DNA of 64,000 nucleotides from Burkholderiales bacterium (lineage in GTDB: Bacteria > Pseudomonadota > Gammaproteobacteria > Burkholderiales > Burkholderiaceae_E): NCBI GenBank assembly GCA_003577305.1, contig QEVL01000001.1:90966-154965 (forward strand), written 5' to 3'. The position numbers and the translations under genes were made by a program. The notes below the pieces were generated by a model. It did no database searches. It saw only the letters and a list, made by a program, of their open reading frames with translations, and was not told the DNA's origin. Position 1 is the stretch's first letter; the number at the start of each line of letters is the position of its first letter. This document shows positions 9,597 to 19,648 of this stretch, one piece after another.

Positions 9597-10535
9597 ATGG
9601 AATTCCGCGACTACTACCAGAGCCTCGGCGTGGCGCGCGGCGCGTCGGCCGACGAGATCAAGAAAGCCTACCGCAAGCTGGCGCGCAAGTACCACCCCGA
9701 CGTCAGCAAGGAAGCCGACGCCGAGGCGCGGATGCGCGAGGTGAACGAAGCCTACGCAGTGCTGTCCGATCCCGAGAAGCGCGCCGCCTACGACGAGCTG
9801 GGCAATCGCTACGGCGCGGGGCAGGAGTTCTCGCCGCCGCCCGACTGGGGCGCGGGCTTCGAGTTCACCGAGCGCGGCGGACCGCAGATGCACGAGGAAG
9901 CGTTCAGCGACTTCTTCTCGAGCCTGTTCGGTCGCGCCGGCCGCGCGCACGGAGCGGGCCGCGCCGGCGCGCACCGTATGCGCGGCGGCGATCACCACGC
10001 GCGGATCATGATCGAACTGGCCGACGTCTACGGCGGCGCCACCCGCGCGATCACGCTGCGCGGCGCCCGTCTCGACGAGGCCGGGCGCGTGGTCACCGAA
10101 GAGCGCGTGCTCAACGTGCGCATCCCGAAAGGACTCGCCGAAGGCCAGCAGATCCGCCTTGCCGGCCAGGGGGCGCCTGGCGTCGGCGGCGGTCCGGCGG
10201 GCGATCTCTATCTCGAAGTCCAGTTTCGTCCCGACCCGCACTACCGGGTGCAGGGACGCGACGTCTTCGCGACGCTGCCGATCACTCCCTGGGAGGCGGC
10301 GCTCGGCGCCACCGTCGAAGCACCGACGCCGTCGGGCCGGGTGCAGGTGAGCGTGCCTGCAGGCTCGCAGACCGGACGCAAGCTGCGCCTGAAGGGGCGC
10401 GGCATTCCCGGCGAACCGCCCGGTTCGCTGTACCTGCAGCTCGAAGTCGTCCTGCCGCCGGCCGACAGCGACAAGGCGCGCCGGCTGTACGAGCAGATGG
10501 CGCGCGAGCTCGCCTTCGATCCACGCCGCGGCTGA
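9597..10535 (+). CDS. cbpA: Curved DNA-binding protein CbpA (DnaJ-class co-chaperone)
   Basis: A 312-residue Hsp40. The J domain occupies residues 1-70 (DYYQSLGV, YRKLARKYHPDVS with the HPD tripeptide that stimulates DnaK ATPase). A Gly/Phe-rich linker follows, and then two C-terminal substrate-binding beta domains (VRIPKGLAEGQQIRL, PHYRVQGRDVF, GRKLRLKGRGIPG). There is no zinc-finger domain, which separates CbpA from DnaJ. In E. coli CbpA also binds curved DNA and is held in check by CbpM, which is encoded immediately downstream here. The start at 9597 is fixed by the J domain. It shares a ~100-base divergent region with rep. Confidence 0.93.
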   Translation: MEFRDYYQSLGVARGASADEIKKAYRKLARKYHPDVSKEADAEARMREVNEAYAVLSDPEKRAAYDELGNRYGAGQEFSPPPDWGAGFEFTERGGPQMHEEAFSDFFSSLFGRAGRAHGAGRAGAHRMRGGDHHARIMIELADVYGGATRAITLRGARLDEAGRVVTEERVLNVRIPKGLAEGQQIRLAGQGAPGVGGGPAGDLYLEVQFRPDPHYRVQGRDVFATLPITPWEAALGATVEAPTPSGRVQVSVPAGSQTGRKLRLKGRGIPGEPPGSLYLQLEVVLPPADSDKARRLYEQMARELAFDPRRG

Positions 10536-10556
10536 ACACGAGCGGAGATGGGAACG

Positions 10557-10865
10557 ATGACACCCGAGGACATCCTGACCGGCGCCGTGATCGACGAGGC
10601 GATGCTCACGCTCGACGAACTCGCACGCGCCTGCGCGGTGGAGCCGCGCTGGGTCGAGTTGCGCGTCGAGGCTGGCCTGCTGGCCTGCGCGGCGGGCGCG
10701 ACGGGCCCGTGGCGCTTTGCGAGCGCACAGCTCGTGCGCGCGCGTCGCCTGGCGGCGCTCGAGCGCGACTTCGACGCCAACGAGGAGCTCGCTGCGCTGG
10801 TGGTCGACCTGATCGAAGAGGTGCAGCAGCTGCGCGCGCGCCTGAAGGCGGCTGGCGCGGACTGA
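10557..10865 (+). CDS. cbpM: Chaperone modulator CbpM
   Basis: A 102-residue MerR-HTH-like protein that binds the J domain of CbpA and inhibits it. It has the family layout: an N-terminal helix-turn-helix-like part (LTLDELARACAVEPRWVELRVEAGLL) and a C-terminal helix (RLAALERDFDANEELAALVVDLIEEVQQLRARL). There are two possible ATGs, 10548 and 10557. The GGAG at 10544-10547 abuts the first but is 9 bases from the second, so 10557 is preferred. The 21-base gap to cbpA indicates one transcript. Confidence 0.88.
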   Translation: MTPEDILTGAVIDEAMLTLDELARACAVEPRWVELRVEAGLLACAAGATGPWRFASAQLVRARRLAALERDFDANEELAALVVDLIEEVQQLRARLKAAGAD

Positions 10866-11039
10866 GAACGTGTGAAGCGATCATCCGCTCCCGCGAGGCG
10901 CGCCGGGAAGCGCCCGCGCGGCCGCCGCGACACGGCCACCGCAGCGGGTTACTTCCGCTTACAGCGTTTACCACTGCCGGTCTGGCGGCGCCGGGGCGGG
11001 CGACCTACAGTGATGCCACCCTTCACTCAGGAGCACGTC

Positions 11040-11357
11040 ATGCTCAGGAAACTCGCCATCGCCGGAATTCTCGCTGCGGCCGGCACTGCAGCTTTCGCGC
11101 AAGCCAACACGCCCGGCGTCGACCAGCGCCAGGTCAACCAGGAACGCCGCATCGAGCAAGGCGAGCGCAGCGGTGCGCTGACCGCACGCGAGGCGAACCG
11201 GCTCGAGGCGGGACAGGCTCGCGTGGGCCGCATGGAAGACCGCGCCAAATCCGACGGCGTGGTCACTGCGCGCGAACGCGCGCGCCTTCACAAGGCGCAG
11301 GACGTGCAGAGCGCGCGCATTGCGCGGCAGAAGCACGATCGCCAGCGCCGACGCTGA
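11040..11357 (+). CDS. Small secreted helical protein, function unknown
   Basis: A 105-residue protein with a clear Sec signal peptide (residues 1-21, ending AAFA) and a highly charged helical mature part. The mature part contains two related ~35-residue segments: RRIEQGERSGALTAREANRLEAGQ and DRAKSDGVVTARERARLHKAQ, each of the form G-x-LT/VT-ARE-x-x-RL. The asymmetry and acidic/Gly spacing resemble EF-hand-like helix-loop-helix units, but the canonical calcium ligands are incomplete. Similar short periplasmic proteins occur in beta- and gammaproteobacteria without assigned function. The ATG at 11040 is set by the signal peptide; the longer frame upstream is unlikely. Confidence 0.7.
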   Translation: MLRKLAIAGILAAAGTAAFAQANTPGVDQRQVNQERRIEQGERSGALTAREANRLEAGQARVGRMEDRAKSDGVVTARERARLHKAQDVQSARIARQKHDRQRRR

Positions 11358-11404
11358 GCCGCCTCCGCAGCCCGCCCGCAGCCGGCGGCGCCCGCCGCCG
11401 GCTC

Positions 11405-13645
<2,241 letters not shown>

Positions 13646-13970
13646 GAGACTTCGCTTTAAGTTACAACCCTAAGATTTGGCCTTGAAAGCGCTTTTCCGA
13701 GTCGTACACAAAACTTGTGGATAAAACTGTGGGCAAGCCGTCCACATCTGGCGCAAGTGCCCGCCAGATCACGATCTGTGGTCGTCTGCCCGTTTTTTGA
13801 TCAACACCAATCCCTTGAAAATCAATGACTTGCGTGATCCGTCCGGATCGGCACCAAGACCCCGCGAATTGCCGAGCCTTGACTGGCCGACTGTGCATAA
13901 GTCAGCGGTTACCCGCTTTTCGAACCACATTTCCTGCCGGTTTGCAAGCCGCGCCGATACTGCCTGCGGC
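13646..13970. other. AT-richer priA-hemE intergenic region
   Basis: About 325 bases without a convincing gene, clearly less GC-rich than the surroundings. It contains two DnaA-box-like sites (annotated separately), several GATC sequences and a T-run at 13793-13798. Both flanking genes read leftward, so this stretch should contain the priA promoter and the end of the hemE transcript. Short open frames on both strands have atypical composition and no recognisable content. Confidence 0.6.
13716..13900 (-). promoter_or_regulatory. Pair of DnaA-box-like sites, possible third
   Basis: At 13716-13724 the minus strand reads TTATCCACA, an exact match to the E. coli consensus DnaA box. At 13892-13900 it reads TTATGCACA, which fits TTATNCACA. 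A weaker copy, TTGCCCACA, lies at 13728-13736, starting 12 bases from the first. All are in the same orientation, inside an AT-richer stretch between priA and hemE. The matches are seen directly. Their use as part of an origin, or as a DnaA-controlled promoter, is inference; two exact-type boxes are fewer than most origins carry. Confidence 0.45.
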
Positions 13971-15059
13971 CTAAAGTGAGGACGCGCTCGCGTCAGTCTC
14001 GCGCAGCCGCCGGCTGTGGGCATGCACCGTCTCGACCAGCACCGCGACGTTGTCGGGCGGCGTGAACTGCGAGAGGCCGTGGCCGAGGTTGAACACGTGC
14101 CCGGCGCCGGCCTTGGGCGCCCCGAAATCGTCCAGCACCCTGATCGCCTCGGCACGCACCTGCCCGGGTTCGGCCATCAGCGCCATCGGGTCGAGGTTGC
14201 CCTGCAGCGCAACGCGATCACCGACCTGCGCCCTCGCCCGGCCGAGGTTCACGGTCCAGTCGACGCCGATCGCATCGCAGCCGATGCCGGCCATCTCCGC
14301 GAGCCAGCCGCCGCCGCCCTTGGTGAACACGATCAGCGGTTCGTCGACCCGGCGCCTCAGCGACGCGATCACGCGCCGCATCGGCTCGAGCGAGAAGCGC
14401 TGGAAGGCGCCGTCGGCCAGCGCGCCGCCCCACGAATCGAAGATCATCAGCGCCTGCGCGCCGGCCTCGAGCTGCGCGTCGAGATATGCTGCGACCGCGC
14501 GCGCGTTCAGGTCGATGATGCGCGCGAGCAGCTCGGGCCGCCGGTAGAGCATCGTCTTGATTTCGCGGAAGTCGTCGCTCGCCCCGCCCTCGACCATGTA
14601 GCAGGCCAGCGTCCAGGGGCTGCCCGAGAAGCCGATCAGCGGCACGCGGCCGGCGAGCGCGTCGCGAATCGTGCGCACCGCATCGGTCACGTAGCGCAGC
14701 TCGGCCGAAGGGTCGGGCACCGCGAGCTGGTTCACCGCCGCCTCGTCGCGCACCGGACGCTCGAATCTGGGGCCCTCGCCTTCGACGAAATACAGTCCGA
14801 GCCCCATCGCGTCCGGAATCGTGAGGATGTCGGAAAACAGGATCGCCGCATCGAGCGGATAGCGTGCGAGCGGCTGCAGCGTGACCTCGCAGGCGAGCTC
14901 GGGCGTCTTGCACAGCGCGAGAAAGCTGCCTGCGCGCTTGCGGGTCGCGTTGTATTCGGGCAGGTAGCGGCCCGCCTGGCGCATCAGCCAGACCGGCGTG
15001 TATTCGGTGGGTTCGCGCCGCAGCGCGCGCAGGAAAGTGTCGTTGGCGAGCGTGTTCAC
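13971..15059 (-). CDS. hemE: Uroporphyrinogen decarboxylase
   Basis: A 362-residue HemE that removes four carboxyl groups from uroporphyrinogen III to give coproporphyrinogen III in heme synthesis. The N-terminal signature [15 protein letters not shown] is at about residues 22-36. Also present are [14 protein letters not shown] (with the catalytic Asp region), [25 protein letters not shown], and the C-terminal [16 protein letters not shown]. Length is normal. It is transcribed toward priA with a 325-base gap, so it is probably a separate transcript. Confidence 0.95.
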   Translation of the reverse strand: MNTLANDTFLRALRREPTEYTPVWLMRQAGRYLPEYNATRKRAGSFLALCKTPELACEVTLQPLARYPLDAAILFSDILTIPDAMGLGLYFVEGEGPRFERPVRDEAAVNQLAVPDPSAELRYVTDAVRTIRDALAGRVPLIGFSGSPWTLACYMVEGGASDDFREIKTMLYRRPELLARIIDLNARAVAAYLDAQLEAGAQALMIFDSWGGALADGAFQRFSLEPMRRVIASLRRRVDEPLIVFTKGGGGWLAEMAGIGCDAIGVDWTVNLGRARAQVGDRVALQGNLDPMALMAEPGQVRAEAIRVLDDFGAPKAGAGHVFNLGHGLSQFTPPDNVAVLVETVHAHSRRLRETDASASSL

Positions 15060-15069
15060 CCGGTCGATT

Positions 15070-15318
15070 CTACCCGGTGCCCAGCGCCCGAACGGTCGCC
15101 GAGCGGAACTCCATGTGATCGAGCACGGCAGTGAGGCCCACCGCGCCTGCGATCAGCTTCTCGTCGACCTCGCGCAACCGGATGCGCCGGAAGCGTGCGA
15201 CCGACGCCATCAGGTTCGCCTGCGGCTTGCCGGGACGCTCGGCGTACAGCGAACAGCCGAGCCAGGCACACAGCCAGACGGCCAGCACGCTCCGGTCGAG
15301 CGCGCCGAACGCGTTCAG
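15070..15318 (-). pseudogene. Possible glutathione S-transferase C-terminal remnant
   Basis: An open stretch between hemE and the AraC gene. Its translation contains ALDRSVLAVWLCAWLG, YAERPGKPQ, VARFRRIRLREVDEKL and [14 protein letters not shown]. The order and the RP...R..I...D..L...G..L.YLDFR-like pattern resemble the helical C-terminal domain of bacterial glutathione S-transferases, with the loop before the last block shortened. No thioredoxin-like N-terminal domain is present and the end after EFR is lost. There is no ATG, only a GTG at 15288. I regard this as a decayed gene, with limited confidence because the match is from memory of the family pattern. Confidence 0.33.
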
Positions 15319-15369
15319 GCAAGCCGCTCCTTCACGGGCGCGCCCATGAATTCGTCGGACGTCCGCCAG

Positions 15370-16239
15370 TCAGGCCGGTACGGACGTCGTGGCGTGAGCT
15401 CGCGTGTGCGCCCAGGCCTTCGGCGTGGCCCCGGTGCGCGTGGCAAAGACCCGCCCGAGCGCTGCGGGGCTTGCATAACCCACTTCGCCGGCGACCTCCT
15501 TCACCGCGCGCCCCTGCTGCAGCAGATGCTGCGCCAGGCTGATGCGCCAGCGGGTGAGGTATTCGCCGGGTGCGATGCCGACCACCTGCTTGAAGCGCGC
15601 CGCGAAGCGTGCGCGCGACATGCCGGCCCGTGCGGCCAGATCCTCGAGGTGCCAGTCGCGCTGCGGCTGGTCGTGCAGCAGCGTGAGCGCCTTGGACAGC
15701 CGCGCGTCGGCAAGTCCGGCAAGCATGCCGCTGTTGGCGAGCGAGCGGTCGATCACGTGCCGCAGCACCTGCACCAGAAGCAGGTCGCACAGCCGGTCGA
15801 GCGCGATGCGCCGGCCGCAGCGCGCCGAATCGGCCTCGTCGAACAACTGACCGAGCGTGGTGCGCGCATCGGTGAGCGCCTCGAGCGGCAGCACCAGCAG
15901 CGGCGGCAACGCCGCCGCCAGCGGGTTGACCGAGCCGCCGGTAAAGCGGATCGCGGCACTCACGAAGTTGACCGCCGGCCCGGGCTCGGGCTGCAGCCGA
16001 TGCACGAAGGGGCGCGGATAGAAGAGCAGGCTCGGTCGCGCCAGCTTCAGTGGTGTCCAGCCCTCGTGCAGGATCTGGGCGGATCCGCTGCGCAGCAGAT
16101 GCAGGCGCCCCGCGTCGTGGGTCGCATTGAATGCCGCCGCCTGCTGCAGCGGGCCGCTGCGATCGACATGGGCGGCAACGCTGAAACGGGCGAGCAGATT
16201 CGACAGGCGATCCGGCATACCGAGATGATCCGTTGTCAT
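15370..16239 (-). CDS. AraC-family transcriptional regulator (cupin sensor)
   Basis: A 289-residue regulator. The N-terminal half (about 1-175) is a cupin-type sensor of the AraC_binding_2 kind: RSGSAQILHEG, LLFYPRPFVHRLQP. The C-terminal half (about 185-285) holds the two helix-turn-helix motifs of AraC proteins: LEDLAARAGMSRARFAARFK and VKEVAGEVGYASPAALGRVF, followed by the G-x-T-P-x-x-W block. Regulators with this sensor often control a neighbouring oxidoreductase or transferase; the nearest candidate is the glutathione transferase-like remnant downstream. The catabolic operon upstream has its own operator type, so control of it by this protein is not indicated. Confidence 0.88.
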   Translation of the reverse strand: MTTDHLGMPDRLSNLLARFSVAAHVDRSGPLQQAAAFNATHDAGRLHLLRSGSAQILHEGWTPLKLARPSLLFYPRPFVHRLQPEPGPAVNFVSAAIRFTGGSVNPLAAALPPLLVLPLEALTDARTTLGQLFDEADSARCGRRIALDRLCDLLLVQVLRHVIDRSLANSGMLAGLADARLSKALTLLHDQPQRDWHLEDLAARAGMSRARFAARFKQVVGIAPGEYLTRWRISLAQHLLQQGRAVKEVAGEVGYASPAALGRVFATRTGATPKAWAHTRAHATTSVPA

Positions 16240-16306
16240 TTCGGCATTCTATGTCACGCGGCGGCTCACCCGGGGATGTCCGTTGTCGGTGCGCCTGGCG
16301 CTGGCT

Positions 16307-17164
16307 TCAACTGCAGCGCTGGTGCCGCTCCTGCACGATCCGCAGCACCTCGTCGGGATCGCGCTGCCACCAGCGGGTGGACAGGATCTCCACTTCGTGA
16401 AACCCGCGATAGCCGCTCGCCTCGACCAGCGCACGCAACGCCGGCAGGTCGATCACGCCGTCGCCCATCATGCCGCGGTCGAGCAGCAGGTCGGTGGTGG
16501 GCACCAGCCAGTCGCAGATGTGATAGGCAAGCAGCCGCTCGGGGCGCGCGCGTTCGAGCACGCGGGCCAGGTTCGGATCCCACCAGACGTGATAGGCGTC
16601 GACCGCAACGCCGATCATGCCCGAGGGTGCGGCACCCGGGGGCACCGGATCGAGTGCGTCGCAGATGTCGAGCGCCTGGTCGAGCGTGTTCACGCATGCC
16701 CGGTCGGCGCAGTACATCGGGTGCAGCGGCTCGATCGCCAGCGGCACGCGGCCCGCGCGCGCGTGATCGAGCACCGCCGCGATGCCGTCGATCACCATCT
16801 GGCGCGCGCCGGAGAGATCCTTCGATCCGGCGGGGATGCCGCCCACCACCAGTACCAGGCAGCGCGCGCCGATCGTCGCCGCGTCGTCGATCGCGCGCAG
16901 GTTGTCGTCGATCGCCGCACGACGGCCCGCGGCGTCGGCTGCCGGAAACATGCCGCCGCGGCACAGGCCGGTGACGGCGAGTCCGTGCTGCCGGATCAGT
17001 GCCGCCGCCTCGTGCACGCCGAGTTCGTCGAGCTTGTCGCGCCACGGCGAGATGCCGCGGATGCCGTGGCGCGCGCAGGCCTCGATCATCTGGCGCAGGT
17101 TCCACTGCTCGCGCACCGTCGCGGTGTTCAGCGACAGCAGCTCGGCGCGCGGCGCCGCGGTCAT
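16307..17164 (-). CDS. TIM-barrel sugar phosphate isomerase/epimerase family protein
   Basis: A 285-residue xylose-isomerase-like TIM barrel of the IolE/hydroxypyruvate-isomerase type. Metal-binding acidic and histidine residues are seen in the usual order: LAIEPLHPMY (Glu and His), VAVDAYHVWWDPN (Asp and His), AYHICDW, and near the end FHEVEIL (Glu). Such enzymes isomerise or epimerise keto-sugars or inosose derivatives using a divalent metal. The ATG at 17164 overlaps the stop of the DUF993 gene in an ATGA arrangement, indicating translational coupling. Last gene of the three-gene minus-strand operon starting at 19502. Confidence 0.87.
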   Translation of the reverse strand: MTAAPRAELLSLNTATVREQWNLRQMIEACARHGIRGISPWRDKLDELGVHEAAALIRQHGLAVTGLCRGGMFPAADAAGRRAAIDDNLRAIDDAATIGARCLVLVVGGIPAGSKDLSGARQMVIDGIAAVLDHARAGRVPLAIEPLHPMYCADRACVNTLDQALDICDALDPVPPGAAPSGMIGVAVDAYHVWWDPNLARVLERARPERLLAYHICDWLVPTTDLLLDRGMMGDGVIDLPALRALVEASGYRGFHEVEILSTRWWQRDPDEVLRIVQERHQRCS

Positions 17165-18339
17165 CCGGTCACCCGCGCGTCGATGCCGTGCGTGGCCAGC
17201 AGCTGCGCCATCCGCGCGCAGGCACGATCGGGGTCTTCGAGCAGGCCGGCCGCGTCGGCGAGCCGGAAGAGCTCCGACAGATGGCGGATGTTGCGCGTCG
17301 ACTGCTGGCCGCCCACCATCACGAAGTGATCCTGGTGCCCGTTCAGCCAGGCCATGAAGACCACGCCGGTCTTGTAGAAGCGCGTCGGCGCGCCAAAGAT
17401 GTGCCGCGACAGCGGCACCGTCGGTCCGAGGATCTCGTGAAAGCGCGCGAGCTCGCCGGCGGCGAGCGCGCCGAGCGCCGCCGACGCCGCCGGCGCGATC
17501 GCATCGAAGATGCCGAGCAGCGCGTCCGAATGGCCGTGCTCGTCGCCGGCGATCAGCTCCGCGAAATTGAAGTCGTCGCCGGTGTACATCCGGATGCCGG
17601 GCGCAAGCCGCCTGCGCATCGCGATTTCCTTGTCCTTGTCGAGCAGCGAGATCTTCACGCCGTCGACGCGCGAGGCGTTGCGGTTGAGGATGTCGACTGC
17701 GACGTCCATCGCAGCGATCGGGTCGGCGTGGCCCCAGTAGCCGGCCAGCGCCGGGTCGAACATGTCGCCCAGCCAGTGGATGATCACCGGCTCGCGCACC
17801 TGCGACAGCAGCCGGTCGTAGACGCGGCCGTAGTCGTCGGGCGATTTCGCGCAGGCGGCGAGCGCACGGCTCGCCATCAGGATCAGCCGTCCGCCGAGCG
17901 CCTCGATCGCCTCCATCTGCTGTTCGTAGGCTGCGATCACCGCGCCGATCGACATCGACGGCTCGGGCGTGACGTGATCGGTGCCGCAGCCCGAGGCGAT
18001 CCGCGCACCCGCGTGGTCGCGCGCCGCGTCGATCGAGCGGCGGATCAGTTCGAGCGAGGTGGGCCAGTCGAGCCCCATGCCGCGTTGCGCGGTGTCCATC
18101 GCCTCCGCCACGCCCAGGCCCAGCGCCCAGAGCCGCTTGCGGCAGGCGATCGTGGTGTCCCAGTCGATCGCGCAGTCGATCCACGGATCGACCGGCGACA
18201 ACGGATCGGCGACGACGTGCGCGGCCGAGTACGCGATCCGGTTGAACGCACCGGTGGCGCGCTGCGGGTATCCCTTCGGGGCGGACAGCGTGAACCGCGC
18301 GAGCGATCCGTCGGCGGCAGGCAGCGACAGCGTGGGCAT
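17161..18339 (-). CDS. DUF993 family protein (DHDPS-like TIM barrel)
   Basis: A 392-residue protein of family DUF993, a dihydrodipicolinate-synthase-like TIM-barrel group without an established reaction. Highly conserved family blocks are AYSAAHVVADPL, LGVAEAMDTAQRGMGLDWP, PVIIHWLGDMFDPALAGYWG, RMYTGDDFNFAELIAGDEHG and KTGVVFMAWLNGHQDHF. I recall the trio Gfo/Idh/MocA oxidoreductase, DUF993 and TIM-barrel isomerase recurring in bacterial sugar or cyclitol catabolic clusters, and the same order is present here. The fold suggests an aldolase or hydrolase step on a keto-sugar intermediate; that is inference. The start at 18339 leaves 11 bases after the oxidoreductase stop. Confidence 0.85.
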   Translation of the reverse strand: MPTLSLPAADGSLARFTLSAPKGYPQRATGAFNRIAYSAAHVVADPLSPVDPWIDCAIDWDTTIACRKRLWALGLGVAEAMDTAQRGMGLDWPTSLELIRRSIDAARDHAGARIASGCGTDHVTPEPSMSIGAVIAAYEQQMEAIEALGGRLILMASRALAACAKSPDDYGRVYDRLLSQVREPVIIHWLGDMFDPALAGYWGHADPIAAMDVAVDILNRNASRVDGVKISLLDKDKEIAMRRRLAPGIRMYTGDDFNFAELIAGDEHGHSDALLGIFDAIAPAASAALGALAAGELARFHEILGPTVPLSRHIFGAPTRFYKTGVVFMAWLNGHQDHFVMVGGQQSTRNIRHLSELFRLADAAGLLEDPDRACARMAQLLATHGIDARVTG

Positions 18340-18350
18340 CGCTGCCCCCG

Positions 18351-19502
18351 TCACTCGGGCAGCGCGCCGAGGTCGACCCAGCGGCGCTCGCGCCAGGATT
18401 GCAGTCCGGCCTCGACCAGCTGCACGCCCTTGGCGCCCTCGCGCAGGTTCCACCGGAACGGCGCGTCTTCGACCACGTGGCGGATGAACAGTTCCCACTG
18501 CGCCTTGAACGCGTTGTCGAAGGCGATGCTGTCGGGCACCAGCTGCCAGCCCTCGAGGAAATCGATCGGCTGCGGCATGTCGGGATTCCAGACCGGCTTG
18601 GGCGTGTTCACGCGCGGCTGCGTGCGGCATTCGCGCAGGCCGGCCACTGCCGATCCGTGCGTGCCGTCGACCTGCAGCGTGAGCAGGTCGTCGCGGCGCA
18701 CGCGCACGCACCACGAACTGTTGAAGTGCGCGATCACGCCCCGGTCGGTGACGAGGGTGGCGTAGGCCGCGTCGTCGGCGGTGGCCGCATACGGCTTGCC
18801 GTTTTCGTCCCAACGCTGCGGGATGTGCGTGGCGCCCAGGCACGAGACGCTCTTCACTTCGCCGAACAGGTTGTCGACCACGTAGCGCCAGTGGCACAGC
18901 ATGTCGAGGATGATGCCGCCGCCGTCTTCCTTGCGATAGTTCCACGACGGGCGCTGGGCCGGCTGCAGGTCGCCCTCGAACACCCAATAGCCGAACTCGC
19001 CGCGCACCGAGAGGATGCGCCCGAAGTAGCCCGAGTCGATCAGCATCTTCAGCTTCAGCAGCCCCGGCAGCCAGAGTTTGTCCTGCACCACGCCGTGCTT
19101 CACGCCGGCCTTGCGCGCCGCCTCGTAGATCTCCATTGCCTCGGCCAGGTTGGTCGCCGACGGCTTCTCGCAGTAGACGTGCTTGCCGGCGGCGATCGCT
19201 TTCTTCACCAGCGCCGGACGCATCTGCGTGGTGGCTGCGTCGAAGAACACCGTGTCTTCGGGGTTGGCCAGCGCGCGGTCGAGGTCGGTGCTCCAGCGCA
19301 AGCCGCCGTGCGCCTTCGCGAGCGCCTCCATGCGCTCGGCGCCGCGCCCGACGAGGATCGGGTCGGGCATCACGCGTTCGCCGCTGGCGAGCGTCACGCC
19401 GCCCTGTTCGCGGATCGCGCCGATCGAGCGGATCAGGTGCTGGTTCATGCCCATGCGGCCCGTGACGCCGTGCATCACGATGCCGAGTCGCTGCGTGCCC
19501 AT
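18351..19502 (-). CDS. Gfo/Idh/MocA family oxidoreductase
   Basis: A 383-residue NAD(P)-dependent sugar or cyclitol dehydrogenase. The Rossmann N terminus ([13 protein letters not shown]) is unusual in carrying GVTGRMG instead of the plain GxGxxG, a variant shared by relatives found with DUF993. The signature EKP is present in [11 protein letters not shown] at about residues 112-122, and the second domain contains [14 protein letters not shown] with the expected catalytic His. First gene of the minus-strand operon. Its promoter carries the -10 box and the operator described for 19518-19534. Confidence 0.87.
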   Translation of the reverse strand: MGTQRLGIVMHGVTGRMGMNQHLIRSIGAIREQGGVTLASGERVMPDPILVGRGAERMEALAKAHGGLRWSTDLDRALANPEDTVFFDAATTQMRPALVKKAIAAGKHVYCEKPSATNLAEAMEIYEAARKAGVKHGVVQDKLWLPGLLKLKMLIDSGYFGRILSVRGEFGYWVFEGDLQPAQRPSWNYRKEDGGGIILDMLCHWRYVVDNLFGEVKSVSCLGATHIPQRWDENGKPYAATADDAAYATLVTDRGVIAHFNSSWCVRVRRDDLLTLQVDGTHGSAVAGLRECRTQPRVNTPKPVWNPDMPQPIDFLEGWQLVPDSIAFDNAFKAQWELFIRHVVEDAPFRWNLREGAKGVQLVEAGLQSWRERRWVDLGALPE

Positions 19503-19517
19503 TGCCGATACCGATTT

Positions 19518-19534
19518 TGTAACTTGTTGGTTAA
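19518..19534 (-). promoter_or_regulatory. Operator copy 1: TTAAC-N6-GTTACA
   Basis: On the minus strand this 17-mer reads TTAACCAACAAGTTACA. It lies 2 bases downstream of the -10 box TAGACT of the oxidoreductase operon, so a bound repressor would cover the transcription start. Its 11 fixed positions are identical to the copy at 23833-23849 and it sits in the same position relative to the promoter. The arms TAAC...GTTA form an inverted repeat with a 6-base centre, as expected for a dimeric TetR- or GntR-type repressor. Confidence 0.68.
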
Positions 19535-19536
19535 TT

Positions 19537-19566
19537 AGTCTACGATCCCTGCACGCGGCGCGTCAA
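19537..19566 (-). promoter_or_regulatory. Sigma-70-type promoter for the oxidoreductase-DUF993-isomerase operon
   Basis: Minus strand: -35 TTGACG at 19566-19561, an 18-base spacer, and -10 TAGACT at 19542-19537. The -35 is one mismatch and the -10 two mismatches from consensus. It parallels the promoter at 23801-23829, which has the same TTGACG and a TAGAGT -10, each followed by AA and the operator. Confidence 0.55.
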
Positions 19567-19572
19567 GAGAAC

Positions 19573-19601
19573 TTGAAGCGCGCCGGGCGCCGCGATACCA
19601 T
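19573..19601 (+). promoter_or_regulatory. Candidate promoter for the MetE-like gene
   Basis: Plus strand: -35 TTGAAG at 19573-19578, 17-base spacer, -10 TACCAT at 19596-19601. Weaker than the other two promoters of the set, but the third operator copy begins 5 bases after it, at the same relative place. Confidence 0.4.
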
Positions 19602-19606
19602 CGATT

Positions 19607-19623
19607 TGTCACCATCTGGTTAA
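19607..19623 (+). promoter_or_regulatory. Operator copy 2: TTAAC-N6-GTGACA
   Basis: Plus strand TGTCACCATCTGGTTAA; its complement reads TTAAC-N6-GTGACA, matching the other two copies at 10 of 11 fixed positions. It lies between the candidate -10 box and the start codon of the MetE-like gene at 19649, so it would control the rightward operon of this divergent pair. Confidence 0.58.
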
Positions 19624-19648
19624 CATCGTTCAACGCGCGGCCCCTCCC

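Noticed and set aside
13662..13898. Short minus-strand open frame in the priA-hemE gap
   Set aside because: No recognisable content and it covers the AT-richer region with DnaA-box-like sites; more likely noncoding.
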